From Bisporella sp. PMI_857 (Eukaryota > Ascomycota > Leotiomycetes > Helotiales > Helotiaceae): a stretch of DNA of 64,000 nt. The DNA is taken from assembly GCA_021307315.1 (NCBI GenBank), contig JAJSPD010000003.1:1240001-1304000 (forward strand), in the 5' to 3' direction. Under the pieces are notes generated by a model. The model was not told where the DNA came from and ran no database searches. It saw only the letters and a program-made list of their open reading frames with translations. The translations under genes and the position numbers were made by a program. Shown here piece by piece: positions 10,538 to 23,055 of this stretch (its first letter is position 1; each line of letters begins with the position of its first letter).

Positions 10538-11472
10538 ATGTCAGACACCGACGAATTCCAAGAGCCAATGCTCGAACAATTGAGTCCTAAGCCTGAACCA
10601 GTAAAGTCTTCGAAAAAGAGGAAGCGTGGAGCAGAGGCTGAAGATGCTAAAAAATCCGCGAAGAAGGGGAAAAACAAAAAGTCGAAATCTGCATTTGATG
10701 ATGACGATTTAGATGTGGAAGGTGGTATGAACAAGGCGTTTTCGACTATGAATAGCCAGCTTCTGGCAGACTACCTTGCCCAGCGGACTAGAAACTATGA
10801 AAAGGAACTCAGTTCGATTGAACTAGAAGAAAGATATCTTCCCGGTACGCTTTAGGGTATAATTATGCTGCAGGCTTCCTGGCCAACTAATTATGTTTAC
10901 AGCTAGCGCAATTCAAGATACTACTACTTTCGATCAACCACGGAATCTGGACAACCTACCTAGCTTTTTGGAGAAGTTTGCCGGAAACTCTACCAAATTG
11001 TGGTCAGCTTCTAAGAAGAATGGATCCCCTCATACTATCATTGTGACTGCAGCGGGGCTCAGAGCAGCAGATTTAGCAAGGGTTGTTCGGAAATTCCAGA
11101 CAAAAGATGCCACTGTTGCAAAGCTATTCGCGAAGCATATTAAGCTTAAAGATTCTATTTCGTTCTTAAAGTCTACCAGAACTGGGATTGCCGTTGGTAC
11201 TCCAACACGGCTCAAAGATCTTATGGATGAAGGTATGCAAATCTTCTATACAAATTAACATTGAGGAAAGGTATGCTAATGGAGTTCCAGGTGCACTTGC
11301 CATTGATAGACTGGAAAGAATTGTTATTGATTCATCACATATTGACGTAAAGAAGAGAGGCATCCTGGAAATGAAAGAAACCCAAATACCCTTAATGACC
11401 TGGCTTACTAGGAAGGAGTTCAGAGATAGATACCAAGTTACCAGCGAAGGAATTCAGTTGCTATTCTATTAA
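10538..11472 (+). CDS. CMS1: Cms1-like 90S pre-ribosome-associated protein
   Basis: Three exons: 10538-10844, 10903-11232, 11291-11472, giving 272 residues. An acidic start (MSDTDEFQEP) is followed by a Lys-rich segment (SKKRKRG, KKGKNKKSKS), nucleolar-type. The core then has TIIVTAAGLRAADLARVVR, VAKLFAKHIKL, GIAVGTPTRLKDLMDEG, a DEAD-box-RecA-like fold seen in Cms1/CMSS1, and ALAIDRLERIVIDSSHID. Yeast Cms1 is a U3-associated component of the 90S pre-ribosome. The fold lacks a complete helicase motif set, so it is probably not an active helicase. I prefer ATG 10538 over the in-frame upstream opening because the acidic start is typical of the family. Confidence 0.8.
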
Positions 11473-12108
11473 CACTAACCACCAAATCAAAATTAACAAG
11501 AACTCTTTTGCTGCCAATTATTATGCCTCTACAGACTGCTTTGATTCTGCTCAAGATATACTCTACAGAATTGGTGTCACGACGGGAAAACGAGTCCCAT
11601 GCTCTATTAGGGTCATTCTAAGTTCCCCCAAAATTGCTCATCTAAGCATAAGGAGTGAACATTCTTCCAGACCACTTCTGCAGAGTACTGGTGTAGATTA
11701 AAGCTCAAGGCCTCGATCACTCGAATTCTTTCATAATCTCGAGTTACGGCGCCTATTTGCCTTTTGGGGATTGCAATGGCCCAACTTTGAGGGATATGGG
11801 CAAGTGCCATTCACACTAGGGTTTTGTCTATTCGGAAGGCAAGGTTATGTTTATTCTCGAACGTCGCACCTCAATTCAAATGTAGAAAGTGCTTTGAAAA
11901 CATAGTTCTTACTGTATTGGCTTTCAGTTCTTCCCTTGAGCATCATGCACCTTCATCAATATAGCATCATTGCCACAATACCACTCTCATTGATGATTCG
12001 TGGGCAGATCACACTCGTTTTCGAAGCAGAAGCCTCGCTCTTTTCATTTCCGAATTTGGATGAAAACTTACAAACTCTCCTCTCCGCGCGGCTTGCACCA
12101 CTACACAT
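11473..12108. other. Intergenic, no gene recognised
   Basis: 636 bp between CMS1 and the CFEM gene. Small open frames on both strands carry no recognisable domain. It presumably holds the CMS1 terminator and the CFEM gene promoter. Confidence 0.45.
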
Positions 12109-13132
12109 ATGCCTCGAAGCGGCACCTCGAATATTAAGATGCTGATTGTTGCCCTCTTGGCCATCTTTGGGTTGATACATGGCACTATTGGACAAGATGG
12201 ACATCCTGTACCAGGTTAATGATTCTAATTCTGATATATGTAACGTGGGCTCTGATTTACATTGTGCTGCTAGGATGTGCCGTTCTTTGTTGGGAAAATA
12301 CAAAGTACATTAGCAGATGCCTAGACGATATGTCCTGCTTATGCAATGAAGTTCAATATCAAAATGTATGCAACCAATTCCCGAGCACAGATCCCGATAC
12401 TGACCAAACAATATAGTCTGTATTTCAATGCTTATACTCTCAGTGTGAGACTATGCACTTTGGCGCCGCAGTACATTACGCAATAACTCAATGTTCGGGC
12501 TTTGGTGGTGATATCCTTTTGGCAGTTCGCCCATATCCAAACCATGACTCACTTCGGAGGCGGCGTGAAGCAGAATACTTGGCTGGGTATATCTTCACTC
12601 ATTAATTGAGACATATAATACAATGGTTCGCCACTAATTAAATTATAGTGACCTTTCAATTCGTCCGTCCGGTAGTCCGTCCGCTAATATATATCCGATA
12701 CCAGAATATGAAGTAAACCCTGAAGAGATGTCATATGCTCTTGCAAGCATAAATGGCTATAGCTTCGCTACAGGAAGCGTCAACAATGATGTATATCCAA
12801 CACAGAGCGCAAACTACGCATCACAGAGTGCCGCAAACCCAGTCGACACTCCAACCTCTCCGTCGCCATACTTTCCCCTTCAAACAGGGGATATTCTCAA
12901 TGCAATGACGCTAGATACAGCGCCTAACGTTCCGCCAACAAGCACACCAGCTGCCGTGTATAATACGGAACCCGCAGCTATATCTGCAGTAGCAACATAT
13001 CCTGTATACTCGGCAATTTCAGGAACTGAACCAGGTCCGGTTCTATTCACTGGTGAATCTCCTCCCAAAACGGAAGCCGGCCTAGGTCTTCCTCTTGTCG
13101 TTACTTTCGCAGCCTTGTTTCTCGTATTTTGA
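12109..13132 (+). CDS. CFEM-domain GPI-anchored cell-surface protein
   Basis: Four exons: 12109-12214, 12274-12365, 12417-12586, 12649-13132, giving 283 residues. A signal peptide (MLIVALLAIFGLIHGTIG) precedes an eight-cysteine CFEM domain (GCAVLCWENT, SRCLDDMSCLC, QCLYSQCETM, ITQC). The rest is Ser/Thr/Pro/Ala-rich, as in glycosylated wall proteins. It ends in a hydrophobic tail (LPLVVTFAALFLVF) typical of GPI-anchor addition. CFEM proteins act in haem/iron capture, adhesion or host interaction, and the sequence alone cannot decide between these. The CDDMSC section keeps the Asp that coordinates haem iron in Candida Csa2-type proteins, but I have not aligned it. All three introns are 50-65 nt. 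Confidence 0.85.
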
Positions 13133-13863
13133 TTGATTACACCAGTTCAACGTATCTTCCTGAAGAGAGCACGAATTGTTCGAGCCCTTTTTTAGAGAGA
13201 CGCCCTGTCACGTGCACGGCTAGAAGGAGCATTTTTTATGCTGCTTCCTTACCCTCGACTTTGTGCAATAGATAGCCAGGCTTAGAGCAACTGTGAAGTA
13301 ATTGGTACTTTTGTATTTCATTTTTGTAGGATGTTTTGGAAGTTTGAAGGCTACTCATGTGCCCTAGGATTCTGGGCTTAGCACCTAAGATAATTTTAAT
13401 TAATAAGACTCAAACGCTAGTCTTAAGAGATCATACTGCGTACATCATCGCAGGCACAAATTAACACCCCCTTAATTGTTCCTTTAAGATAATATATGTA
13501 TTGAAATGTCATAGCAGGAAGCATAAATCTAGACGCTATAATTCAGCATTATGAAGCTCAACCGTCATTCTCTGTGCTCAGCTCCCCATTCACTAGAGAA
13601 TAACCCCAAGATGATCCTTCTCAGGATATGAAGTTGACCAAAAGTAGTTTTATATCTAATTGCGCATGTTAAATTCGAAGACCTTTCACTCGTTACAGGA
13701 TAGAGCAGTGTTTACTTATTTCCTTTATCGACCTATATTGGCGCTAAGATAAGCGGGCTTATCGACAAAAAGTTTCTGGACATTGAATGTCCCACCTCGA
13801 ACAGAAAAAGTCTGCCTGCGTCACACACCAATTTCCTGCGTAAAACTACAAAAGCGACGAACG
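13133..13863. other. Intergenic, no gene recognised
   Basis: 731 bp between the CFEM gene and NOP6. I see no gene, RNA or repeat. An upstream in-frame opening of NOP6 from 13783 lacks conserved character and is probably 5' UTR. Confidence 0.45.
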
Positions 13864-14982
13864 ATGGGCAACTCTAGGAAACCCTCGGATCTCTCGCGGG
13901 CCGAGCGAAAGAATAAGAAGAGGCAGCTGGAAGATGCGGTTCCCGATCTACCTGGCGACGAGGACATGCAAGTCGATGACGGAGGCGGGAAGCCGAGCAA
14001 GAAGAGGAAAAGGGAGATGTTGGGGGGTGATGATGTGGAGAAGAGGATAAGAACTGAGGTGGTGGAGGGGAAGAAAAGCGCAAGCGGTGGAGAAGCGGTA
14101 GAGGATGCTGCAGAGCAGACGGACGAGGCACCGAGGAAATCAAAGAAGGAGCGGAAGGCGGAGAGGAAGGCGAAGGAGGCCGCTGAGGCAAAGGCCGCGA
14201 AGGAGAATCCCCCTGCGCGGCCGGAGGAGGAGGAGGAGGAGCAGGACGAGCGTGGAGAGCAAGGGGAGGATATGCCCATCGATGCTGAGAAACCCAAAGC
14301 GAGGAAGAATAATCGGAACCGCGAGAAGAAGCGCAAAGCTGCCGCCGAGGGCCCCGGAAAAGAACCGCGGTTCATCGTGTTTATTGGTATGCCCCCCCCT
14401 TTCTCCTTTGTATCGGCCCTATGCTTTGCATGCGTGGTTTTGCTGATCTCGGGGGTTGGCGGTGACAGGCAACCTACCCTTCACCGCGACGACCGCCTCC
14501 GTGACGCAGCACTTCGCCAAGGTGAGGCCGAGGTCCGTACGGCATATCACGGAGAAGAACGACCCGAGGCGATCGAAGGGCATCGCGTTCCTGGAGTTCG
14601 AGGGCTATGATCATATGAAGACGTGCCTGAAGCTCTTTCACCACTCGATGTTTGACGATGGGGTTAGTCCCGCGAGGAGGATCAATGTCGAGCTCACGTA
14701 AGTTTTTTTTTAAGTTTTGCTTTGTGCTTTCTTTCTTTCTGTCTACGTGGTGGGTGATTTGGGAGTTGGGATTCTGGGGCTGACTGGAGCAGGGTCGGCG
14801 GTGGCGGGAATAGCAAGGAGCGGAAATCGAAGATTGGAGAGAAGAATCAGAGGCTGAATGAGCAGAGGGAGCGGAGGATAGTGGAGGAGCAGAAGGTCAA
14901 GAAGGAGAAGAGCGCCGACAAGGCTGGGGTTGCTGAGAGCTCTGTTCATCCTAGTAGAAGGGGGCATATCCCAGGAGCATGA
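13864..14982 (+). CDS. NOP6: Nop6-like RRM ribosome-biogenesis protein
   Basis: Three exons: 13864-14386, 14469-14697, 14793-14982, giving 313 residues. The first 170 residues are very rich in Lys, Glu and Arg (SKKRKRE, KKERKAERKAKEAAEAKAAKE), nucleolar-type. One RRM follows: RNP2 is FIVFIGNLPF and RNP1 is SKGIAFLEF. The C-terminus is again basic (NSKERKSKIGEKNQR). Yeast Nop6 binds pre-rRNA and helps 40S biogenesis. The first intron falls inside RNP2, directly after FIVFI. Coding composition is markedly more GC-rich than the neighbours because of the Lys/Glu/Ala/Gly codons. Start ATG 13864 (MGNSRKPSDLSRAE) is preferred over the upstream in-frame opening at 13783. Confidence 0.75.
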
Positions 14983-15447
14983 AGATAATGCTGATAACGA
15001 TGCGCGGCTGACCTACTTACTGATACCAAAGTCAAAATGGACCACGAAATGAAACAAACTGCTTCCCCATAATTGCTGCTTACTTGCAGGGAAATACACG
15101 GCACGCAGACTGATGTCATCTATCATTAACGCTCGTTGCATTATCTACAGGAAATAGGATATCTTCAAAGAACAGACCCCATACACTTCCCAGATGAAAC
15201 TAAGAATTCGCATAAAATCTGTGCTGGAGATGGCTCGGTGGAAGAGAAAACGCCGGTTCTGCTGAAGAAAGACCTGTAAATAGTTTACCGGCCATGTAAG
15301 GTAAGACACGACAGAGCGTGTGCTACCCGTCTCTAAACAATCAACTGAAATGGCCGCTTCATCCTCTCCTCCAAGCTCCTAATCGACCGAACGCTGCCTC
15401 TATCCTTATCCTTATCATTCTTATCCACTCCATTGTGTCGCTGTCGT
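14983..15447. other. Intergenic between convergent NOP6 and RAC1
   Basis: 465 bp of 3'-flanking sequence shared by two converging genes. No gene or structured RNA recognised. Confidence 0.5.
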
Positions 15448-16329
<882 letters not shown>

Positions 16330-16868
16330 GTTGTTGACGGATTAGCTTTACTATTGCACGGTGGTCGTATTTGACGAGGCCTAACTTATGAACGAGGTGG
16401 TGTGCGATTGCTTGCAGAGGTTTTATCTGCATGGAAAAGTTAAAAGATAGATCCTAATATAACGGAAGCAAGGCCTGCTAGTAGGGATCTAACAGGTACC
16501 AGGTACCAAGCATGATGGAAGGCATACCTAGACAATAGGCTCTGTGTCCACGGTTGATGGAAGGAAGGGGAGATCGAGCTTCTGTATCTGCTTATATTAT
16601 GCGATTCAACGAGGTGGCGGAATTGTGGTTGGTTACGGGGTGCAACTTTGTTGTAGCGGTGGAGCTCCAGCACACCGAGACGCAGAGTTAGATCGATAGC
16701 AGAGGGACAGTCAACAAGATGGAATTGCAACTGAGGACTTGGAATTGTTAGCGCACCAAGGTCTCGCAGTCGTACTGTAGTGAATAGGCGGCACTTGTTG
16801 CAGATCTGTAACGCCAGTGTGATGTTGCCGAAGGTCTGAGGAAGCTATGAAAGTCGCAGGGGTAGATA

Positions 16869-16891
16869 GGGGGGGGGGGGGGGGGGGGGGG
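16869..16891. repeat. Poly-G tract (23 G)
   Basis: Uninterrupted G run about 540 bp upstream of the RAC1 start codon; on the RAC1 sense strand it is poly-C. Length-unstable and a candidate assembly weak point. Confidence 0.9.
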
Positions 16892-17199
16892 AGAGGGGAT
16901 TTGAGGTGAGTGGACGGGACTACGCGATTATTGGGTGGGGTAGGGTTGAGCGCGACAAATGCAAGCCAGTCGCAGTTGTGTACTATGGGGGATTTTAAAA
17001 GATTCAAGAGATTCTTGTCAGCGTTGAGATCTGTCAGCACACAGCGGGAACGGGCGTCAAATTGGCGGTTGTGGTTACTGTCTGGTGGTGGTGGTGGTTG
17101 GTATATGCTGGGTGGTTTAAATGCAGTTGGCGGCTACTCGTTGGTGGGTGTGGCTGGGCGTTTTGAGGGAGTACAGCACAGTAGGGGGAATTATTACGG

Positions 17200-17243
17200 A
17201 GAGAGAGGGAGAGAGAGAGAGAGGGACTGAGAGGGCAGGGAAG
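17200..17243. repeat. GA-rich purine tract upstream of RAC1
   Basis: Alternating GA/GGA run, interrupted by GGGACT. On the RAC1 sense strand it reads as a CT tract, a common promoter or leader feature of strongly expressed fungal genes. Confidence 0.7.
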
Positions 17244-17335
17244 GAAAAAAAAAAAAAGGGAAAAGTCCAATTACTGGTGTTTCGGATCTTTCGAATGCTT
17301 GGTCACAAGCTAGACCAGTGCACGATCTCCCTAGG

Positions 17336-17371
17336 GCACGAGCACGAGCACGAGCATGAGCACAGGCACAG
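17336..17371. repeat. Degenerate GAGCAC/CACGAG hexamer array
   Basis: About six tandem copies of a CACGAG-type hexamer, decaying to CATGAG and CACAGG at the 3' side. A short minisatellite. The histidine/glutamate- and arginine/alanine-rich frames across it are artefacts. Confidence 0.75.
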
Positions 17372-18718
17372 GAGATAGGCACTTCGATTTTTAGTAGTTG
17401 GCTAGCTAATAAGATCCATTCTCCCTCTCTCGGTCTTATTCACTTCATGATCGATCACACGTTTCGATTCAATTTGTGTTTCATCTATCACTATCCAACT
17501 TTGTTTATACTGTACCAGTGACCCTCAGCCTCTGTACTTGTATGCTGGTTGGAATCTTTAACCTTATTGCTCCGATAAGAAGCAGGCGGCCGCCCTCCGA
17601 GTTTGATCTCCATGAAGTATATATACATATCATGAGCTGCAGTCAGCATTTGAGTATTTTGCAAGGCTCAAAAGTTCCCTTACAGCTCACAGACCAAGTT
17701 GAGGGATGGAAAGTCTGCCTCCTGTCACACCTGTCACATTTCCTCGCCTCTTCCTCCTAAACATGCTGAGCTGGCAAAGCTTAAATCGCTGATCAAGTCT
17801 TACTGATGGCGAAAAGCAAGTGTAAATGATACTGGTTTGAAATGATTTAGGTGCCGCGCACAGGAAACAAGTGTTCCAAGGGCACGGATTATCTGATGAT
17901 ACAGGCTCTCGTATGATTTCGCATGGCATGGTATTCTGAATTGATTGGGTCCCTTATAATAATTGTTGCAGCAGAGAAGGTAGCACTCGGGAACTCGAAC
18001 TATCTGCAGTTTTCGAGTCCTCAAGGTACTATTTGTCGGCCATAGGTTCATTTTATCGGCCTATGTGGTGCCTTATTTCTGTGTATGGACCATTGCTGTG
18101 TTGCTCCTTAAGTGGAGGATAATAGCCCTCTTGGGATGGCGAATATAATCTGTCAGCAATCAAGTGGCAACTGTATGAAACAGAAGCAAGGCCATTCTTC
18201 CCGCTCCACATGGATCGTACACAAGATATACCTAGGTATGCAGTTAGGAAGCATTAGAGGACAATTCTAGGAAGAGGTAGTGAGAAATTCTAACATTATA
18301 TAAGAGCATTCGACCATTATATGAGGGCCGGTCAACTATCACCAAGCGGTGGAACATAAGAACACGTTCGCTCCAGTCTTCCTGTATCTACCACATTTAA
18401 ATAATATTACAGTCATGAAGTTTGCTAAGAGAGCATATCCACAATGTTGTGACATGGCTCTAGACATGCCACTAGGTGCCTGTAGCGAGAATAGTACGAA
18501 GAGCAAAACTTCCAGCATAAAGGACACCAGACATGAAGGATACCATCAACGAGATACCAGGGTGCATGCATAGTCAGAACCACGAACTAATGTCCTAATT
18601 GCGATGTAGAGAAACTTTGATTGCAATATCCCCACTAGTACTGCAGCAAAATTGCTGGGTTTGGTGGTCAATTGGTCATCATACGCTCTTTGGGCTCGGT
18701 ATAGGACGTCATTTAACC

Positions 18719-20568
18719 TTAGTTCTTGAAGGGAACTGCCTTTGTCACACTGGTTTCGTCACTGACCGAACCACTCACCGTACCATCCTCCATATCGTTT
18801 TCTCTCCCGACCGACTTGATGCCATGCTTACCATCATAATTAACATCATCCAACACAACCTCACCACGCTTCCTTGCCGCCAACATAGCTCTCTTGAGCT
18901 TTCTTGTCTCTTGCTCAACATCTTTGGTGACCCACCAGGTGACAAGATTTGTAATAATGGCACACCCTAGCATTGCCATGGCAACTGCGAAGGATGTAGA
19001 GTATTTTGGGGCATACTTAGATCTGAAGATTTGTGGTCCGACAGCTCCGCCGATTTGACCATATGAGTTGACAAAGCCAATTGCAAAAGCCGATCCAGTG
19101 GCTTTTGATGTCGTCTGCACACGCCAGGGCCACATCATCGGATACCATGAGGAGGCGAGAGAAGTAGCAAGAATCGAGGCCGCATACACACCGCCAGTGT
19201 TTGGATATGTGTACAGTACAGAGTAGCAGGCAAAAATCACAACCATAAACGATAGAGGGTATAGTGGCCTTGGGAGTCTTGCTGTATCTGCCCATATTCC
19301 GAAGATGCCGATGAAAGCGATAGTCAAGATAGCTGTTGGAATATTAAGAAGTTGGCTTTTGGCGACAGTGGTAAATCCCAAATCTGCGATAACGGTCGGA
19401 AGGTAGAACTGCAGGCCAGTAATCCCGACCGTGAAGAATGCCCAACATAAAGTGAAGAGCCAAGTTTTGGGGTCCTTCATGACGTTCCCAATTTCACTCC
19501 ATTTGAAATTTACTTCCTTAGATTGGGGAGCGTTGCTGGGCAGTCGCGCTTGGATAAAAGCCTTCTCATCCTCAGTGAGCCACTTTGCTTGAGGAGGAAC
19601 TGAAGCCAAATTAGTTAGACCTAGTTTTTGGTAAATTGAACGAGGCCTTACAGTCAGGAAGCAAGAATACGATTCCAATTCCTATAACGATAGTGACGAT
19701 ACCCTCCACAATGAACATCCTAGAATCAAAATCAGGAACTTTTCAGTCTGGTCGCGGCTGCGGTCTTACCATTGCCATCCGGACAGCTTTCCACTTCCCG
19801 AGGCGTTATCGAATGCAAAAGCTAAAACACCACTGATCACTGTACTAAAATTACCCAGCATGTAGAAGTAGAGAAGTCTGCGAGCCATTTCATCGGGTCT
19901 ATACCAATAGCAAAGCTGCAGAATGACGCCTGGGAACATGCCTGCCTCCATCAATCCAAGGAAGAATCGAGCAGTGTAAAGGCCACCGGCCGTCGTTACA
20001 GCTGCATGGCAGCATGTGACAATTCCCCAGGAGATCATTATACGTGAAAGCCATTTCGATGGTAAGAATCGCTTGAGACAAAGATTCGATGGTGCTTCCG
20101 CTATAATGTATGGAATCTGATGCAGATGTTAGTACTTCGTTAGTAAGATACCATTGGCTCGCCCACATAGTAGACAGTATTAACGAGGTTATAGGCGTCT
20201 GCGCTCATATTTAATTGCCTTAGGATGTTCTCGTTGGTTCCTCTGTTCATGATACGAATATTGGAAACCTGTTGACTTGTCAGCATGTCCCTCAGCTGCC
20301 AACTTGCCCAGTCCGCACATACGTTGTTAGCATCCAAGTTTTTCATCAAAAACATAAGAGCGCATAGAGGCATGATATGCCAATCAATTCGACGCAGCAA
20401 TTTCTTCTCTTGCTCGCTTGTCAGGAGTGTTCGTGCTCTCATGCGCTCCGCCTCAAACCCGCTAATACCTGTCAACTCAGCATCCGAAAGAATTCGGCCT
20501 CTTTTGGCATAACGAAGAGTCCCTTCTCGAACAGCCAACAGCGTGGTTTGGTTCTCGTTCGGTGCCAT
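18719..20568 (-). CDS. MFS transporter, Dal5/allantoate permease (ACS) family
   Basis: Five exons: 20323-20568, 20167-20268, 19770-20116, 19652-19719, 18719-19599, giving 547 residues. The N-terminal cytoplasmic segment ends in LLRRIDWHIMPLCALMFLMKNLDANN. Next come VSNIRIMNRG, IPYIIAEAPSN, ARFFLGLMEAGMFPGVI and WYRPDEMARR, the signatures of the anion:cation symporter/Dal5 branch. Twelve membrane helices are expected. Substrates in the family include allantoate, ureidosuccinate, nicotinate and other organic acids; the substrate here is unknown. The first intron (54 nt, 20269-20322) is a multiple of three without stops, so its retention would add 18 residues. ATG 20568 is the first in frame. 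It is divergent from a 2-oxoglutarate oxygenase gene. Confidence 0.85.
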
Positions 20569-21800
20569 CTCGAAACATGAGTTTTGAGCAAAGAACTCCG
20601 GGGCTGCTTTCGTTCTCTTATCCGTGCTCAAGGACAAGTCAATTGATCCTGAGAGAGCTGAATTAGAATGTGGACAACTAGATCAATATGCTGAGGAGTA
20701 TGTGGGTACAGAAAATAAATGAAAAATAATATTGCTGCACTACTTTCATATTTTACTCCTTCGAGCCAGAGATCCGCGTCAACCGTCGCTTTGGGAACAA
20801 TACCCGGCCAGTTATCAGCAGATATAAGACATATAGATCTTATCCTACATACTTTATTAGAATACCTAGGCATATCAACCAATGCGGTTCCAAGCTTGCA
20901 ACCATAAACAGTTTCTCGGAGGGATGCCCGGAGCGGAGCGGGAGCATTGTTCAATATTCGTCATTATAGAAGCTATGAGGCCATTCAAGAATGGGGAATC
21001 TGAATCACAGAAGCTCTAGCTTTGCTGAAAGGGCGAAGTGAAAAACCTACATGGATGCCATAAAGCTACCTCCAAGGAATCCTTTTGCCCTCAGGGTCTA
21101 CGAGAACTTAGCAAGCTCTTTTGCCGGCAACCCGGGTATAGCAATACCATGAAGGCGATGCTCTTATTATCATTTATAAAGCGAAAGCGTACTGAGGATT
21201 TTGCAGCTTCCCAGAGCTTTGATCTGCACAACGCTGGGACAAGATGATGCAAAATATATGCATGCCAGGTCGTCTGTTATTCGAGAATGGGAGATAAACA
21301 AACACTAGCGTAAGCTTTTAACATTGCGGCATGCGGTCCGTAGAGGAGCTTGCAAAAGGTTGGATACTCTTCGCTTAACCCCTGAGTTGCATGACTTCCG
21401 CGTGTGTTATTCGTCGGTGTCTTCTACAAAGATGGGGAAGTTCACGCCATATTTTCGTAGATGGCGTGCTATCAACTTTGGCATCTTTTAGTGGCAGATG
21501 AGTCTCAAGCAGACGGATGATGGGTAGTTGACAGCGTTGAAGACAAGCTATGACTTCAAGATGACGGTTGACTATGTACTAATTGACTTTCTCCATACAC
21601 AGATTGCTTGTTTCCTTGCTGGAAATAGTGCCCCAGACTCCGGGTTTAAAGCCACCAAATGCGCCTCATTGCTTATTTCAAGACTACGTGAACTTGATCT
21701 GTACCATCTGATAAGTACCCAAGACGTAGTCAATCACATCACAAAATTGTATTTAGTCTACAAAAAATTTTCAGTGAACATCTGCTTCTACTTGACAAGC
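20569..21800. promoter_or_regulatory. Divergent intergenic region, transporter / 2OG oxygenase
   Basis: 1.23 kb between the two start codons. Small frames have no recognisable domains. It must contain both promoters. I recognise no particular operator. Confidence 0.45.
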
Positions 21801-23055
21801 ATGGCTACTCAACTTCTTAATACTCAAACAGATGCTCCTAGAAAACTCCACTACGAGCAAGTTGCAGAGACTCAATATGAGCGTAAGTCACTGCCTCGTC
21901 GGAGAAAAGAAGATTATTGAAACACAAGCAAACAGTTGACTGGGCGGATCTCGCAACCCTTGACCTTTCGAATTTCGATGTACCTGGAGGCAAAGAAGAG
22001 CTTGCGAACCAGCTTTTCAACGCCATTCGGGAAATCGGTAAGGCCGAATTTCTGAGGATTCAATGAGTTTCATGCCTGATACCTTTTAGGCTTCTTCTAC
22101 ATTGTGAATTTTGGCTTCAGCCAACAAGAAGTAGACCACCAATTCGCCATTGGCAAAGAGTTCTTCCAACTTCCCACAGAAGAGAAGTTGAAGTACCGAG
22201 CAGACCTTGAGAATGGCGGCTACAATGGCTACAAGCCCTTAGGCCTCCGGGAGATCGTCCCCGGAAAGTTTGATGTGCGTGAGAATCTCTCCCTTCAACG
22301 CGTACAAGTCAAGCGCCAATAACATGTAGAACACCGAAATCTACAACATCCCCAAGTTCATCCCTGAGTTTAATCGTCCACACCCCGAGCTCATCCGAGA
22401 GAACTGGCCCGAGATCTCCAAATTCGGAAAACGCATCAACGATGAAGTGGTAAACAAGCTGCTCGTCCTCCTCGCCATCATCCTCGAGCTCCCAGAGCGC
22501 TACTTCATCGAGCGCCACCGATACACCGAAAAGTCAGATTGCCATCTCCGATATATGAAATACCATCATCGCTCGCCAGAGGAGAATAAGGAGATAGGGG
22601 GCGTGTGGGTGAAAGGCCATACCGATTTTGGCTCCTTGACATTGTTATTCAGGCAGCCTGTGGCGGCGCTGCAAGTGCGCACGCCGCAAGATACGTGGAA
22701 GTGGGTGAAGCCATATCCGGGGAGTATCACGGTGAACGTTGCGGACTCGCTATCTTTCCTCACGAACGGGTTCTTGAAGAGCAGCATCCATCGCGTTGTC
22801 GCGCCACCGCCTGACCAGGAACATCTGGACCGCATCGGCGTGTTGTATTTTGTCAGGCCGGAAGATGATCTGCCGCTCGTTCCGGTCGAGAGCCCTGTGC
22901 TCGAGAGGTTGGGGCTCAAACCGGACGATGGAGAAATCGTTACGGCGGGGGAGTGGGTAAAGGCGAGGGTTAGGGGGAATGTGGGCGGGCAGAAGTATAG
23001 GGAGAGCGGTGATCAAGAGGTTATTAAGGGGAGAAAGACAAAATATTATGATTAA
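21801..23055 (+). CDS. 2-oxoglutarate/Fe(II) dioxygenase (isopenicillin N synthase-like)
   Basis: Four exons: 21801-21882, 21936-22037, 22090-22274, 22330-23055, giving 364 residues. The DIOX N-terminal domain begins LDWADLATLDLSNF and includes GFFYIVNFG. The jelly-roll core carries the iron ligands H and D in GHTDFGSLTLLF, the distal His in SSIHRVVAPP, and a candidate 2OG-binding region near RIGVLYFVRP. It has the general plant/fungal 2OG oxygenase layout (yeast YLL/IPNS-like). The substrate is unknown; relatives act on amino acids, small acids and secondary metabolites. The third intron uses a GTGCGT donor; reading through it gives a premature stop at 22321. Its head-to-head position with a Dal5-type transporter suggests possible shared substrate use, which is inference. 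Confidence 0.85.

Larger units (their letters stand above)
16330..18718. other. Long intergenic region upstream of RAC1
   Basis: 2.4 kb without a supported gene. Contents: a 23-G run (16869-16891), GGT repeats near 17087-17099, a GA-rich tract (about 17200-17243; CT-rich on the RAC1 sense strand, as in many fungal promoters and 5' UTRs), a short poly-A, and a degenerate hexamer array at 17336-17371. The half nearest the transporter gene (17.4-18.7 kb) holds only small unconvincing frames. Confidence 0.55.

Noticed and set aside
13821..14375. Long minus-strand open frame opposite NOP6, rich in Ser and Phe
   Set aside because: It mirrors the Lys/Glu-rich codons of NOP6 exon 1; a compositional shadow.
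17336..17371. Hexamer array considered as a telomere-like or CRISPR-like repeat
   Set aside because: The units are CACGAG-type, not TTAGGG/CCCTAA, contiguous without spacers, and only about 36 bp long.
21528..21800. In-frame upstream extension of the 2OG oxygenase region
   Set aside because: The residues before MATQLLNTQ show no domain. ATG 21801 fits the family start better.
22275..22329. Premature stop in the 2OG oxygenase after VRENLSLQRV
   Set aside because: This is intron sequence (GTGCGT donor, TAG acceptor). Splicing joins KFD to NTEIYNIP in frame.
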